A program made the position numbers and the translations under genes. Source: Ilumatobacteraceae bacterium (GTDB lineage: Bacteria; Actinomycetota; Acidimicrobiia; Acidimicrobiales; Ilumatobacteraceae). Taken from it: a DNA stretch of 64,000 nt. Location: assembly GCA_013213745.1 (NCBI GenBank), contig JABSQH010000011.1:81447-145446 (forward strand), given 5' to 3'. This document shows, one piece after another, positions 41,168-49,066 of this stretch. Every line of letters begins with the position of its first letter. Positions within the stretch are counted from its first letter, which is position 1. The notes below the pieces were generated by a model, which was not told where the DNA came from, searched no databases, and was given only the letters and a program-made list of their open reading frames with translations.

Positions 41168-41338
41168 CGTTCGCGTCCGACGGTCTGATGGGCGGACGAG
41201 CTCGGCGAGCCGTCGAAGCTGCTCGATCACGGTGATGCGATCCGCCTCAGTGAGCGAGCGCGACTGCGCCACGGAACGAGCGAGACGCTCGATTTCCTCC
41301 GGCGACGGGAACTCCTCGGTGTCGATCGGGTCGGATGT
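41160..41338 (-). pseudogene. Coding remnant of unknown family next to tRNA-Ala
   Basis: One minus-strand frame has strongly GC-ending codons and reads TSDPIDTEEFPSPEEIERLA, RSVAQSRSLTEADRITVIEQ, LRRLAELVRPSDRRTRTPQ. It has no credible start, and its frame then runs on through the tRNA antisense. Just upstream the composition drops and the frame changes (LEERGLPKLSRFAEFLSANL in the neighbouring frame), as expected for decay. Its position between a tRNA 3' end and a terminase-like fragment suggests mobile-element origin. The family was not recognised. Confidence 0.45.
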
Positions 41339-41370
41339 TCGCTTAATTCGCCGAGATTCGCTGAAAGAAA

Positions 41371-41400
41371 TTCGGCAAACCTCGACAACTTCGGCAAACC
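41371..41400. repeat. Direct repeat pair TTCGGCAAACC
   Basis: TTCGGCAAACC occurs at 41371-41381 and again at 41390-41400, 19 bp start to start, in the AT-richer part of the remnant beside tRNA-Ala. Such spaced repeats resemble arm-type integrase sites, but nothing else proves it. Confidence 0.5.
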
Positions 41401-41428
41401 CCGTTCCTCCAGCGACACCGCCGAGTCT

Positions 41429-41578
41429 TCAGAACCCGGCCGCACGGACCCGCGGCTTCATCCCGCCCGAGATCGCGCGCCGGCGCGCCTCCGCTGCGAG
41501 GACCGACGCCATCGCCGCGTCGATCTTCAACGAAGGAGCCGACTCCAGGACGATTCTGTTCGCGATCACGTGCGAAAA
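41429..41578 (-). pseudogene. C-terminal remnant of a phage terminase large subunit (probable)
   Basis: The minus-strand frame reads FSHVIANRIVLESAPSLKID, AAMASVLAAEARRRAISGGM, KPRVRAAGF, then stop, with GC-rich third positions. The pattern 'N...L...KIDAAMA.VLA.ARA' is the usual extreme C-terminus of phage terminase large subunits. The rest of the gene is gone: upstream the frame passes into sequence used by the alpha/beta hydrolase gene. It is about 290 bp from the tRNA-Ala 3' end, a common integration site. The match is by eye and short. Confidence 0.45.
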
Positions 41579-41662
41579 GCGCACGTATCTCCCGGTATTT
41601 CGGGGTTGAGTTCGGGGCAGTCCGACTCGCTTGCGGTCGGAGTGGTCGGGGAGCATCCAAGT

Positions 41663-42484
41663 GTGCCCTTCGCAGCCGTCAACGACATCGATGTGTACTT
41701 CGAGCTGCACGGGGAGGGCCCACCGGTCTTGAACATCAGCGGGTCAGGCAACGACCTTCGCGATTCGCCGCCGGGGGTGATTCCCCTCAATCGTGCCTTC
41801 GAGGTGCTGCACTACGACCAACGCGGCCTCGGGCAGACCTCCAGGCCTGATGGGACCTACACGATGGCCGACTACGCCGATGATGCGGCGGCACTCATCG
41901 CGTCGATGGGGTGGACCCGCTGCCATGTCGTCGGCACGAGCTTCGGCGGGATGGTTGCGCTCAACCTTGCGGCGCGTCACCCGGACCTCATCGATCGACT
42001 CGTGCTCTGCTGTACCTCGCCGGGTGGTGAGGCGCCGTCGTACCCACTGCACGAGCTCGCTCGCCTGAGCCCGCAGGACGCCTTCGCCGAGCGGTGCCGC
42101 CTGACCGACCGACGGTACGACCCCGATGCTGACGAGCCGATCCCCGCGCTCGGCGCCTACTACGCACGGATTCGCAAGCAGTCGTTCCGGCCGCCCGACC
42201 CCGACCGGCTTGCCGGTCTGGCGCGGCAAATGGGTGCCCGCAGGGGCCACGACGTGATTGCCGATTTGCCGTCGATCGAGCACCGGACGCTGGTGTGCGC
42301 CGGCGAGTTCGACGGCATCGCGCCGGTGGCCAACTCTGAGCTGCTGACGGAACAGATGCCGAATGCGTCGCTACGCGTGTTCGATGGCGGACACATGTTC
42401 CTGATCCAGGACCGCACGGCATTCCCAGCGATCATCGAGTTCCTCCAGTCGGGTGACGGAGGTGTCAGCCGCCCGGTCAGTTGA
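41663..42484 (+). CDS. Alpha/beta hydrolase
   Basis: This is a 273-residue alpha/beta hydrolase. The oxyanion region is NISGSGNDLRDSP, the nucleophile elbow is VVGTSFGGMVAL (Ser about 100), an acidic residue follows in CAGEFDGIAPV (Asp about 218), and the catalytic His is in FDGGHMFLIQD (about 246). The start GTG 41663 is where homology begins; the longer frame to 41570 overlaps the phage-like remnant. The substrate is unknown. The neighbouring mobile remnant hints that the gene lies at an old insertion boundary. Confidence 0.88.
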   Translation: MPFAAVNDIDVYFELHGEGPPVLNISGSGNDLRDSPPGVIPLNRAFEVLHYDQRGLGQTSRPDGTYTMADYADDAAALIASMGWTRCHVVGTSFGGMVALNLAARHPDLIDRLVLCCTSPGGEAPSYPLHELARLSPQDAFAERCRLTDRRYDPDADEPIPALGAYYARIRKQSFRPPDPDRLAGLARQMGARRGHDVIADLPSIEHRTLVCAGEFDGIAPVANSELLTEQMPNASLRVFDGGHMFLIQDRTAFPAIIEFLQSGDGGVSRPVS

Positions 42485-42503
42485 AGCACACTTGCTGCAC
42501 GCG

Positions 42504-42641
42504 TCAGACGCCCTCGAGGCGCACCATCACGATGATCTGCTTGATCGTGGTGAAACCGTCAGCGTCGTCGACCTCGATGTCGTTGTTCACCACCGCAAGG
42601 GCATCGTCGGCTCTCGCTCCCGCGCCAGCGATCGTCGACAT
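42504..42641 (-). CDS. Small unknown protein (45 residues)
   Basis: The frame MSTIAGAGARADDALAVVNN, DIEVDDADGFTTIKQIIVMV, RLEGV, then stop has nearly all codons ending in G or C and a protein-like pattern (acidic linker then TTIKQIIVMVRLEG strands). It starts with ATG 42641 and ends 20 bp from the convergent hydrolase gene. The surrounding frames are poor. No family is known to me. Confidence 0.55.
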   Translation of the reverse strand: MSTIAGAGARADDALAVVNNDIEVDDADGFTTIKQIIVMVRLEGV

Positions 42642-42781
42642 CGCTCACGTTCCGGCGCCGATCGAGTCCTCCTTCGTGCCCGGGTGACGATCCGCAAGCG
42701 GGGTCGCCGCGCCTCGCAACCGGTCGCCGCCGCCGTGCCTCCCAATGGTGTGTCGAGCCACTGCGCAATAGTCTTCGGCCC

Positions 42782-42979
42782 GTGACACCGGATCGTTCCT
42801 CGCTCGACATCGCCGCGCCGGCGCTCTGCACGGTCGGCGCACTCGTCGGTCTGCTCGCAGCAGTGTTCGGATCCGGGCGTACCAAATCCGGCGTGCTCGC
42901 CGCGCTGTTCGGCACCGTCGGTTCAGCGGCGTGGCTGGCGACGGCCCTCGACGATCGCTCATCGGTCGGCAACCTCTGA
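42782..42979 (+). CDS. Small two-helix membrane protein
   Basis: This 65-residue protein has two hydrophobic segments (APALCTVGALVGLLAAVFG and VLAALFGTVGSAAWLATAL) joined by SGRTKSG. GTG 42782 lies 7 nt after TAGTCT (42769-42774), a leaderless-type promoter. It ends 14 bp before the heme-oxygenase-like gene and is probably cotranscribed with it. The function is unknown. Confidence 0.65.
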   Translation: MTPDRSSLDIAAPALCTVGALVGLLAAVFGSGRTKSGVLAALFGTVGSAAWLATALDDRSSVGNL

Positions 42980-42993
42980 GCGGGGGAGTGGAG

Positions 42994-43788
42994 ATGACAC
43001 GACCAAAAGAACACGGCGGGGGACAGGCAGGACCGCCGATCGCAGGCGACCCATCGTCGTTTCCGAGTGACGCCGAGTTGTCGCGCACGCTCGTCGCAGC
43101 CAATCGGATGGCGACGCTGTCAACGCTGACCGCAGAGGGTTATCCGTACGGCAGCGTCGTGTCGTACGCCACCGACGCACTCGGCCAACCGATCGTGCTG
43201 ATCAGCGAGATGGCAGAGCACACGGTGAATGCGCGCGGCGACGATCGCGTCAGCCTGCTGGTTGTGGATCTCGCCGGCGACGGCGACCCGCTCGGCAAGG
43301 CGCGGCTGACCATGGTCGGCCGGCTGGAGCTCCTCGACGCGCCCGGCGAGTTGCGGGATCGGTATCTCGAGCTGCACCCTTACGCCAGCTACTACGCCGA
43401 CTTCACCGACTTCGGCTTTTGGCGTCTCAACACCGAGTCGGTCCGCTATGTCGGTGGCTTCGGCCACATGAGCTGGGTCACCGCACACGGATATCGCGAT
43501 GCCGAGGTCGACCCGCTGGCCGATGTCGCCGGACCGGTGGTCGAGCACATGAACGACGACCATCGTGAAGCCAACGTGATGTACGCACAGGTGTTGGCTG
43601 GCCTCGACGACGCGACCGACGCCACGATGGTCGGCATCGACCGCTACGGCGGCACCCTCACCGCTGAAACTCCGGCCGGGCCGCGCATGGCGCGAGTGCC
43701 GTTCGGTGCGCCGCTCTCGAGTGCCGACCAAGCCCGGCCTGCGGTGATCGAGCTCCTCAACGACGCCCGCCAGCGCGCCGCCCGCTGA
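42994..43788 (+). CDS. HugZ-like heme oxygenase / PPOX-type flavin-fold protein with DUF2470 domain
   Basis: This 264-residue protein begins at ATG 42994 with a GGGGGAG ribosome site. The split-barrel N-terminal domain (about 25-165) has ATLSTLTAEGYPYGSVVSYA and SLLVVDLAGDGDPLGKARLT. The C-terminal DUF2470 domain (about 180-262) has VEHMNDDHREANVMYAQVL and then MVGIDRYGGTL. Proteins with this pair include HugZ-type heme-degrading enzymes and related heme-binding proteins; the HMNxDH segment supports heme handling. Actual activity is not shown. Confidence 0.87.
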   Translation: MTRPKEHGGGQAGPPIAGDPSSFPSDAELSRTLVAANRMATLSTLTAEGYPYGSVVSYATDALGQPIVLISEMAEHTVNARGDDRVSLLVVDLAGDGDPLGKARLTMVGRLELLDAPGELRDRYLELHPYASYYADFTDFGFWRLNTESVRYVGGFGHMSWVTAHGYRDAEVDPLADVAGPVVEHMNDDHREANVMYAQVLAGLDDATDATMVGIDRYGGTLTAETPAGPRMARVPFGAPLSSADQARPAVIELLNDARQRAAR

Positions 43789-44105
43789 CGAAGTCGGTTC
43801 CGACCACGGGTCTCGCGACGACGGCGACCGTCTCGATCATGCCCATCATCAGCGGCTGAATGGCCAACCTGGCGAGTCGCTACATACCCGGCCTCGGTCG
43901 CCGCATGACCAAGAAACATGTCGAGCGATAGCGCAGCAGCGACGGACTGAAGGGCGCCTCGTTCCGGGGGAATGGACGTGTTCGTGCTCGACGGCGTCGG
44001 GCGCCGCAGTGGCGGGCCGCGACTTCGCGTCGAACGAAAAACTCACCGACCGGACCATTCCGGTTGCAGTGCTGTCCCGGCGCAGCACGGAGCCGGTCAG
44101 CGCGG
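43789..44105. other. Intergenic region without a clear gene
   Basis: In 317 bp I find no convincing gene. A 23-codon plus frame (MANLASRYIPGLGRRMTKKH..., 43860-43931) looks weakly coding and could be a remnant. A short hairpin ACCGG/CCGGT near 44055 might end the VanZ-like transcript. Confidence 0.4.
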
Positions 44106-44606
44106 TTACCGCAGACGAGCGCGGCCGGCAGCCAAGGCGCTCCACGCCAGATATGCGGCGGCGGTAACCACCACACCGGCGGCGACACCCACGGCGTTGC
44201 CGAGCACGTCGCTGGTCTCCACCGCGCGACTCGACGAGTACCGGCCCTGTGCCACTTCGACGAATGCACTCAACGTCAGCGCGCCGACGGCGCCAACCAC
44301 CAGGCCACGCCATGTCCAGATCGTCAACCCGATCAGCACGGTGACGGCTGCCCAGAGCCCGACGTGGACGAGGAAATCGCTCTCGGGAAGTTGCTCGGTC
44401 GATGGCAGTCTGGCGCTTGCATCGATGCGGTCCGACAGGCGCTCTGCCGCAGGACCGAACAACTGACGGAGCACACCTGGTGCCCGGTCGGACAGCATCA
44501 GTGCGATCACCGACACGGTGCCCAGCCCAGCAGCGAGTCCGACCACGACGCGCAGCGCCGTCGGCGGTCGGTAACGCGGACGCACCGCTCGACTCCGCCC
44601 GCGCAC
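44106..44606 (-). CDS. VanZ-like membrane protein
   Basis: This 166-residue protein has four hydrophobic helices: ALRVVVGLAAGLGTVSVIALML, FLVHVGLWAAVTVLIGLTIW, GLVVGAVGALTLSAFVEVAQ and LGNAVGVAAGVVVTAAAYLAW. The last two with the motif EVAQGRYSSSRAVETSDVLGN match the VanZ-like family (Q..... R...D...N), whose members are associated with teicoplanin resistance or cell-wall modification; the function is unsettled. Start GTG 44606 or 44585. It lies 100 bp after the small lipoprotein gene on the same strand. Confidence 0.82.
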   Translation of the reverse strand: MRGRSRAVRPRYRPPTALRVVVGLAAGLGTVSVIALMLSDRAPGVLRQLFGPAAERLSDRIDASARLPSTEQLPESDFLVHVGLWAAVTVLIGLTIWTWRGLVVGAVGALTLSAFVEVAQGRYSSSRAVETSDVLGNAVGVAAGVVVTAAAYLAWSALAAGRARLR

Positions 44607-44706
44607 GTCGACGATGGTTGCGGCGCGTCGGCGAGTCGGCAGTTCGAGCGTGTCCAGGCAGTCGAACGTAGCCCGACGACGAACGCTGGTGGCGTCGGTC
44701 CCCGAG

Positions 44707-44988
44707 CTACTGCTCGACTTCGAGCGCGACGAGGTCGCCGAGTACCGGGCAGGTGAACTGCATTGCGGCCAACATGTCTGAGGTGACATTGTCGACGAGC
44801 TCGTCGAAGGCCTCGGTGTCCGTCGCGTCGACAGCGCACAGGTCAACCAGCGCGTCGACATCGCCGCCTCGGTCGTCGACCCATACCTCGGCGCGGGTGC
44901 GGGTGACGACGTCTTCGGTCGACTCCGTCGAGCACCCGGCGATGCCGGCAAGTGCCATGACCGGGGCGATCAGCTGCACGATGCGCAC
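44707..44988 (-). CDS. Small lipoprotein
   Basis: This 93-residue protein has a signal sequence VRIVQLIAPVMALAGIAGCS with lipobox LAGIAGC (Cys about 17). The mature acidic domain contains RAEVWVDDRGGDVDALVDLC and ends MQFTCPVLGDLVALEVEQ; two further cysteines may form a disulfide. GTG 44988 is chosen because it gives a normal signal peptide. The function is unknown. It lies downstream of the P450 gene on the same strand. Confidence 0.75.
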   Translation of the reverse strand: MRIVQLIAPVMALAGIAGCSTESTEDVVTRTRAEVWVDDRGGDVDALVDLCAVDATDTEAFDELVDNVTSDMLAAMQFTCPVLGDLVALEVEQ

Positions 44989-45084
44989 GCCCGCACCGTA
45001 GCGAGCGCGTGCGTCAGATCCGTCCGGTGAGGAAATGGGCTCACAGGGGGCCGTTTGGCTCACCGGAGTGGATCCAGGGCGCGC

Positions 45085-46350
45085 TCAGCTGACGCGAATC
45101 GGCAGGGTGCGCGGGCCGCGCACCTGACCGCCGGCCCACGTGACACCGGCGGGGTCGGCGATCTCGAATTTCGGCATGGCTGCCAGCCATTCCTCGACGG
45201 CAACGCGCAGCTCCATACGGGCGAGGTTCGATCCGGCGCAGCGGTGAATGCCCGCACCGAACGCCAAGTGCCGGTTCTGCTGGCGATCGAGGATCACGCG
45301 ATCGGGCTCGTCGAACACCTCTGGATCGCGGTTGGCGCCCGGGAAGTTCATCAGAATGCGTTCGCCGGCGCCGATCGGGCACCCGTTGTACTCACCGCCG
45401 TCGGGGAGCCGCCGAGCCATCGTGACCGGCGCGTAGGCCCGCAGGAATTCCTCGATCGCCGTCGGCATGAGCTCCGGTTCTGCGATCAGGCGATCGCGGT
45501 CGTCGGGGTGCGTCGCCAGATGCCAGATCGTCGCGCCGATCGACGACCACGTCGTGTCGATACCGGCAATGAGCAGCAGTGCGCACATGCCGCGGACGAC
45601 ATCGTCGGTGATCGGCTTGCCCTCGTGTTCGGACTCGAGGAGCTTTGTGAGGTAGTCGTTGTGGGGCGTCGCCCGTCGTTGCGCGATGGCTTCGTGCAGG
45701 TAGCCGAGGATCCCCTGAATTCCCCGTGTGCGACGTTCCTCGTCATATGCGAACTCGAGTACGTCGCGCACCCATTCGGTGAAGGTCGGCGCCATCTCCT
45801 CGGGAACACCGAGGAGGTGCCCGATCACTCGCACGGGAATCTGCTGGGCATATCCGGCCGCGCCGTCGCCCTGACCGTCTTGAGCGATCTCGGAGGCCAA
45901 CCGGCGGCAGAGCTCGCGGGTGTACGGCTCGTACTCGCGGACCCGACCCGGGCTCAGTGTGGGCAGGATGAGCCGGCGGGTCCACGTGTGCAGCGGCGGG
46001 TCTGCGCTGATCGGTGGCACGCCCTGGGGCAACGCTGGCCCGGTGGGTGCACTGGCCGCCTCGCCGTCGGGTGGCGGGAGTAGTGGGACGACCGCAATGC
46101 CACCTCCTGACGGGTACTGCTCGATGTCGTGGGCGATGGCGTACACGTCTTCGTACCGAGTCGGGAGAATCGAACCGCCCCAACGGTCGCTGTGGGCGAC
46201 CGGACAGCGCTGCCGGAGCTCGTCCCAGATCGGGAAGGGATTCTCCACGTAGTTCGGGTCGAAGATGTCGTAGTCGGTGGCCCAGTCGGTCACCGGTTTC
46301 GTCTCGGGTCCGGTCGATGCACTCTCTGGTGTTTTCGTGTCGTCGCTCAT
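45085..46350 (-). CDS. Cytochrome P450
   Basis: This 421-residue heme monooxygenase has the I-helix LLLIAGIDTTWSSIG (oxygen-binding AGxDTT), the K-helix ExxR in AIEEFLRAYAPV, and the heme-ligand loop LAFGAGIHRCAGSNLARME (FGxGxHxCxG). Bacterial class I P450s need a ferredoxin and reductase; neither is adjacent. ATG 46350 has a GGGAG ribosome site. An inverted repeat CGATTG N7 CAATCG overlaps a GACAAT -10-like hexamer upstream, suggesting repressor control. A 49-codon monooxygenase fragment lies further upstream. Confidence 0.95.
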   Translation of the reverse strand: MSDDTKTPESASTGPETKPVTDWATDYDIFDPNYVENPFPIWDELRQRCPVAHSDRWGGSILPTRYEDVYAIAHDIEQYPSGGGIAVVPLLPPPDGEAASAPTGPALPQGVPPISADPPLHTWTRRLILPTLSPGRVREYEPYTRELCRRLASEIAQDGQGDGAAGYAQQIPVRVIGHLLGVPEEMAPTFTEWVRDVLEFAYDEERRTRGIQGILGYLHEAIAQRRATPHNDYLTKLLESEHEGKPITDDVVRGMCALLLIAGIDTTWSSIGATIWHLATHPDDRDRLIAEPELMPTAIEEFLRAYAPVTMARRLPDGGEYNGCPIGAGERILMNFPGANRDPEVFDEPDRVILDRQQNRHLAFGAGIHRCAGSNLARMELRVAVEEWLAAMPKFEIADPAGVTWAGGQVRGPRTLPIRVS

Positions 46351-46686
46351 GTGACAGCTCTCCCAGTCGACCGATTGTCCGTGTCAATCGATTGGAACAG
46401 TGTGCCAGACGCGTCCACCGCCGTCGAGGCGACCAATGCGCCGACCACGGACAATTCGGTCCGCGCGTACCAGACCGAGGACAGCGGCGGGCTCGACGAT
46501 CACCGCCGCGATCCGAGCGCCGGAATCGGAGACGAGCACACGGCGATGCGATGGGCCACGGCGACCGGCGGAGCGGTCGACCCACCGTCCGAAGAGGTCG
46601 GCTCGGACACCACCGACACGATCGACGCAGACCCCGACGACATGATCTCGCAACCGGTCGGCCCTAAGGACGACGTCCTCGGACGG
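46351..46686. other. Region upstream of P450 with ambiguous coding
   Basis: These 336 bp hold no recognisable gene. A plus frame from GTG 46381 to about 46690 (VSIDWNSVPDASTAVEATNA...) has about 80 percent GC at third positions and an acidic, disordered product, but it runs on antisense to the next gene. A minus frame (46384-46653) is weaker. Either could be a remnant. Confidence 0.4.
46372..46390. promoter_or_regulatory. Candidate operator over the P450 promoter
   Basis: CGATTG (46372-46377), 7 nt, CAATCG (46385-46390). On the minus strand the repeat contains GACAAT (46374-46379), a possible -10, 23 bp before the P450 start codon, with the GGGAG ribosome site between. Confidence 0.45.
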
Positions 46687-46836
46687 CTACTCGCCGATCT
46701 CGCGTGCCGCGGCGACCGTCTGTGCCAGCGCGGCCGCCATCTCGTCGGCCTTGCCGTCCTGACAGGTGATCGTGCCGATCATCGCCACCGGGTTGGTCTC
46801 GGCGGTGCCGGACCCGGTCGTGTGACTTGCAGTCAT
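46687..46836 (-). CDS. Truncated antibiotic biosynthesis monooxygenase-like protein
   Basis: This 49-residue ORF reads MTASHTTGSGTAETNPVAMI, GTITCQDGKADEMAAALAQT, VAAAREIGE, then stop. The middle is the first strand and helix of an ABM-type dimeric alpha/beta barrel (GTITCQDGKADEMAAAL), which normally runs about 100 residues. The ATG has a good ribosome site (GGGAG, spacing about 8), so the gene was functional recently. After the TAG no frame continues the domain. It is read here as a 3'-truncated gene upstream of the P450. Confidence 0.55.
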   Translation of the reverse strand: MTASHTTGSGTAETNPVAMIGTITCQDGKADEMAAALAQTVAAAREIGE

Positions 46837-46905
46837 CGTTGTGCTCCCATGTCGTACCCGTGTGTGGACATGAGTACTACGAACGACGACGTCGATTTCG
46901 ACATC

Positions 46906-46921
46906 TCGACATCGATGTCGA
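46906..46921. promoter_or_regulatory. Perfect 16-bp palindrome upstream of the ABM-like gene
   Basis: TCGACATCGATGTCGA is fully self-complementary. A related imperfect unit, GTCGATTTCGAC, precedes it at 46891-46902. Together they fill the gap between the LysM gene stop and the ABM-like start and may be an operator. Confidence 0.45.
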
Positions 46922-46934
46922 CACCGACCGGTGA

Positions 46935-47522
46935 TCAACAGTTCGGTGGGATGACGATAGTGCCGCCGATGGCAAAGATGGCGAAGGCCCGGTTGCCGAG
47001 ATTTGCTTGCGTCAGCTCCTGCACCGTGATCTCGTACTCGTCGGCGATCTCCAACGGAAATTCGCCGGCCGCAATCGTGTGCGTCTTGGACTCGCACACC
47101 TCCGGCGCAAACGTCGCCGGTGGAATCGTCGGAGCGTTCGGGTCGACCGGAGGGATGCGGATGATCTCGCCGGGCCAGGGAAACGAGGCGATCGAGTCCC
47201 AACCGTTGTAGGCGACGAGATCCTCGAGGGTGATGCCGTTCTCGCCGGCGACCTTGAGGCCGTAGTCGCCCTCTTGTACCACGTAGTCAGAGCCCGGCAG
47301 GTCGGAGCGGTCGACGTTTGGATCGTCGGGATCGAGTACGGCGATCGTGGTGGTCGTGCTGACGACGGGTCGCACGGCGAATGCCGTGGAGTCCGGCACG
47401 ATGCGCGCTGTCGTGACGAGGCCTTCTTCGGCCCTCGGCGCACAGCTACTGGCGGCGAGCATCCCGGCCAGCGCGGCGCCAACGATCGCGGCGCGACGCG
47501 ATCGACGGCGGTGCGGACTCAT
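46935..47522 (-). CDS. LysM-like lipoprotein
   Basis: This 195-residue exported protein has a basic start, a hydrophobic core and lipobox LAASSC (Cys about 27). A Thr-rich linker leads to two LysM-like repeats. The first is SDYVVQEGDYGLKVAGENGI, followed by TLEDLVAYNGW... and IIRIPP. The second is KTHTIAAGEFPLEIADEYEI, followed by TVQELTQANL and IVIPP. LysM modules bind peptidoglycan, so it is likely attached at the cell surface. TAGCCT lies 8 nt before the ATG (47531-47536). Confidence 0.85.
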   Translation of the reverse strand: MSPHRRRSRRAAIVGAALAGMLAASSCAPRAEEGLVTTARIVPDSTAFAVRPVVSTTTTIAVLDPDDPNVDRSDLPGSDYVVQEGDYGLKVAGENGITLEDLVAYNGWDSIASFPWPGEIIRIPPVDPNAPTIPPATFAPEVCESKTHTIAAGEFPLEIADEYEITVQELTQANLGNRAFAIFAIGGTIVIPPNC

Positions 47523-47641
47523 GCCGTTCCAGGCTATTGGTCGTGCGCCACGTCATCGGTGCAGCTCGGTGGTGAGATCCGCCACAGTGCCGTGGCAGTG
47601 CCGATCAGGTGATCGAACCGCCGGAATGGCAACGTGGGGTG

Positions 47642-49015
47642 ATGGATCAGATCGACACCGACTACCTGGTGACCGGCGCCGGAGCGATGGGAATGGCGTT
47701 CACCGACGTGTTGCTCACCGAGACCGATGCCACGGTCACTCTCGTCGACGAAAAGAGCGCGCCGGGAGGGCATTGGAACGATGCCTATCCGTACGTGCGG
47801 CTCCACCAACCGTCGTCGTTCTACGGGGTGAACTCGACCCCACTCGGCAGTGGGGCGGTCGACGAGGTGGGGACGAACAAGGGTCTGTACGAGTTGGCGA
47901 CGGGAAGCGAGGTCGTGGCCTACTTCCGTCAGGTGCTGGACCAACGGTTCCTGCCATCGGGTCGCGTGCGCTACTTGCCGATGTCCCGACACGACGGTGA
48001 TGGCGTCGTCCGCTCGTTGACGAGCGGCGCGACGACGCAGGTACATGCACAGAAGTGGGTCGACGCGAGCTACATGCGCGTCGAGGTCCCGTCGCAGCGT
48101 CCGCCGGCCTATGAGGTTGCCGACGGCGTGACGTGCATCCCGCCGAACGGACTGCCGAAGGTGTCCTCGCCTCCGCCGGGGTACGTCGTCGTCGGCGCGG
48201 GCAAGACGGGAGCTGATGCCTGCTTGTGGTTGCTGCAACACGGCGTCGAGCCAGAGCACATCTCCTGGGTGATGCCCCGTGACTCGTGGTACCTCGACCG
48301 TGCATCGATCCAGCCAGGCGACCTGTTCTCGTCGACTGCAGGCGGCTTCGCTGATCAGTTCCAGGCCGTCGCCGAGTCGACATCGGTCGACGACATGTTC
48401 GACCGTCTCGAGTCGGTGGGCGCACTCCTGCGGCTCGACGCCGGTGTTCGTCCGACGATGTACCGGTGTTCGACGGTCACCACGGTCGAACTCGAGATGT
48501 TGCGCACGATTCGTACGGTCATCCGTCAGGGGCGGGTGCAGTCGATCGGTCCGACCGAGGTGGTCCTCGAACATGGTGCTGTCGGTGTCGAGGCCGGAAC
48601 GGTGTTCGTGGACTGCACCGCCGACGGGCTCGCCCGCTTGCCGACGGTTCCCGTCTTCGACGGCGACCGCATCGTGCTGCAAACAGTGCGTCACTGCCAG
48701 CAGGTGTTCAGCGCAGCGTTCATCGGCCACGTCGAAGCGGCCTACGACGACGAGGCGACGAAGAACGAGTTGTGCACGGTGGTCCCACACCCCGACAGCG
48801 ACATCGATTGGATGAGCACGATCGCGGCCACCATGACCAATACCGTGCGGTGGAGCGCCGACCCTGCCCTCGCCGATTGGCTGTCGACCGCCCGTCTCGA
48901 CTGGTCGAGCAACGGTGGAACGCCCACCGACGAGGTCGACGAGGCCCAGCTGCGCACGCTCGAATTCGGCCCAGCGGCGCTGGAGAAACTCGCCTGGTAC
49001 CTGGCCGAGACGTAG
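47642..49015 (+). CDS. FAD-dependent oxidoreductase (flavin monooxygenase-like)
   Basis: This 457-residue protein has two dinucleotide-binding loops: YLVTGAGAMGMAFTDVLL (about 7-24, FAD) with the acidic VTLVDEKSAPGGHWNDAYP after it, and YVVVGAGKTGADACLWLL (about 180-197, NAD(P)H). That pair with the GGHW motif recalls flavin-containing/Baeyer-Villiger monooxygenases, though the BVMO fingerprint was not found. ATG 47642 is preferred (GGGGTG upstream); GTG 47609 is in frame. A hairpin at 49067-49082 lies after the stop. The substrate is unknown. Confidence 0.85.
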   Translation: MDQIDTDYLVTGAGAMGMAFTDVLLTETDATVTLVDEKSAPGGHWNDAYPYVRLHQPSSFYGVNSTPLGSGAVDEVGTNKGLYELATGSEVVAYFRQVLDQRFLPSGRVRYLPMSRHDGDGVVRSLTSGATTQVHAQKWVDASYMRVEVPSQRPPAYEVADGVTCIPPNGLPKVSSPPPGYVVVGAGKTGADACLWLLQHGVEPEHISWVMPRDSWYLDRASIQPGDLFSSTAGGFADQFQAVAESTSVDDMFDRLESVGALLRLDAGVRPTMYRCSTVTTVELEMLRTIRTVIRQGRVQSIGPTEVVLEHGAVGVEAGTVFVDCTADGLARLPTVPVFDGDRIVLQTVRHCQQVFSAAFIGHVEAAYDDEATKNELCTVVPHPDSDIDWMSTIAATMTNTVRWSADPALADWLSTARLDWSSNGGTPTDEVDEAQLRTLEFGPAALEKLAWYLAET

Positions 49016-49066
49016 TCGGATCCGCCGGGTGTCTCCCGTTGGCGGGGAAAGGCTCGGACTGGTCGA

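Noticed and set aside
40985..41272. Minus-strand 95-residue ORF containing GNRTLDLFHAMEALYQLSYS
   Set aside because: This stretch is the antisense of tRNA-Ala, a well-known source of false proteins. Only the part beyond the tRNA (about 41160-41338) is kept as a remnant.
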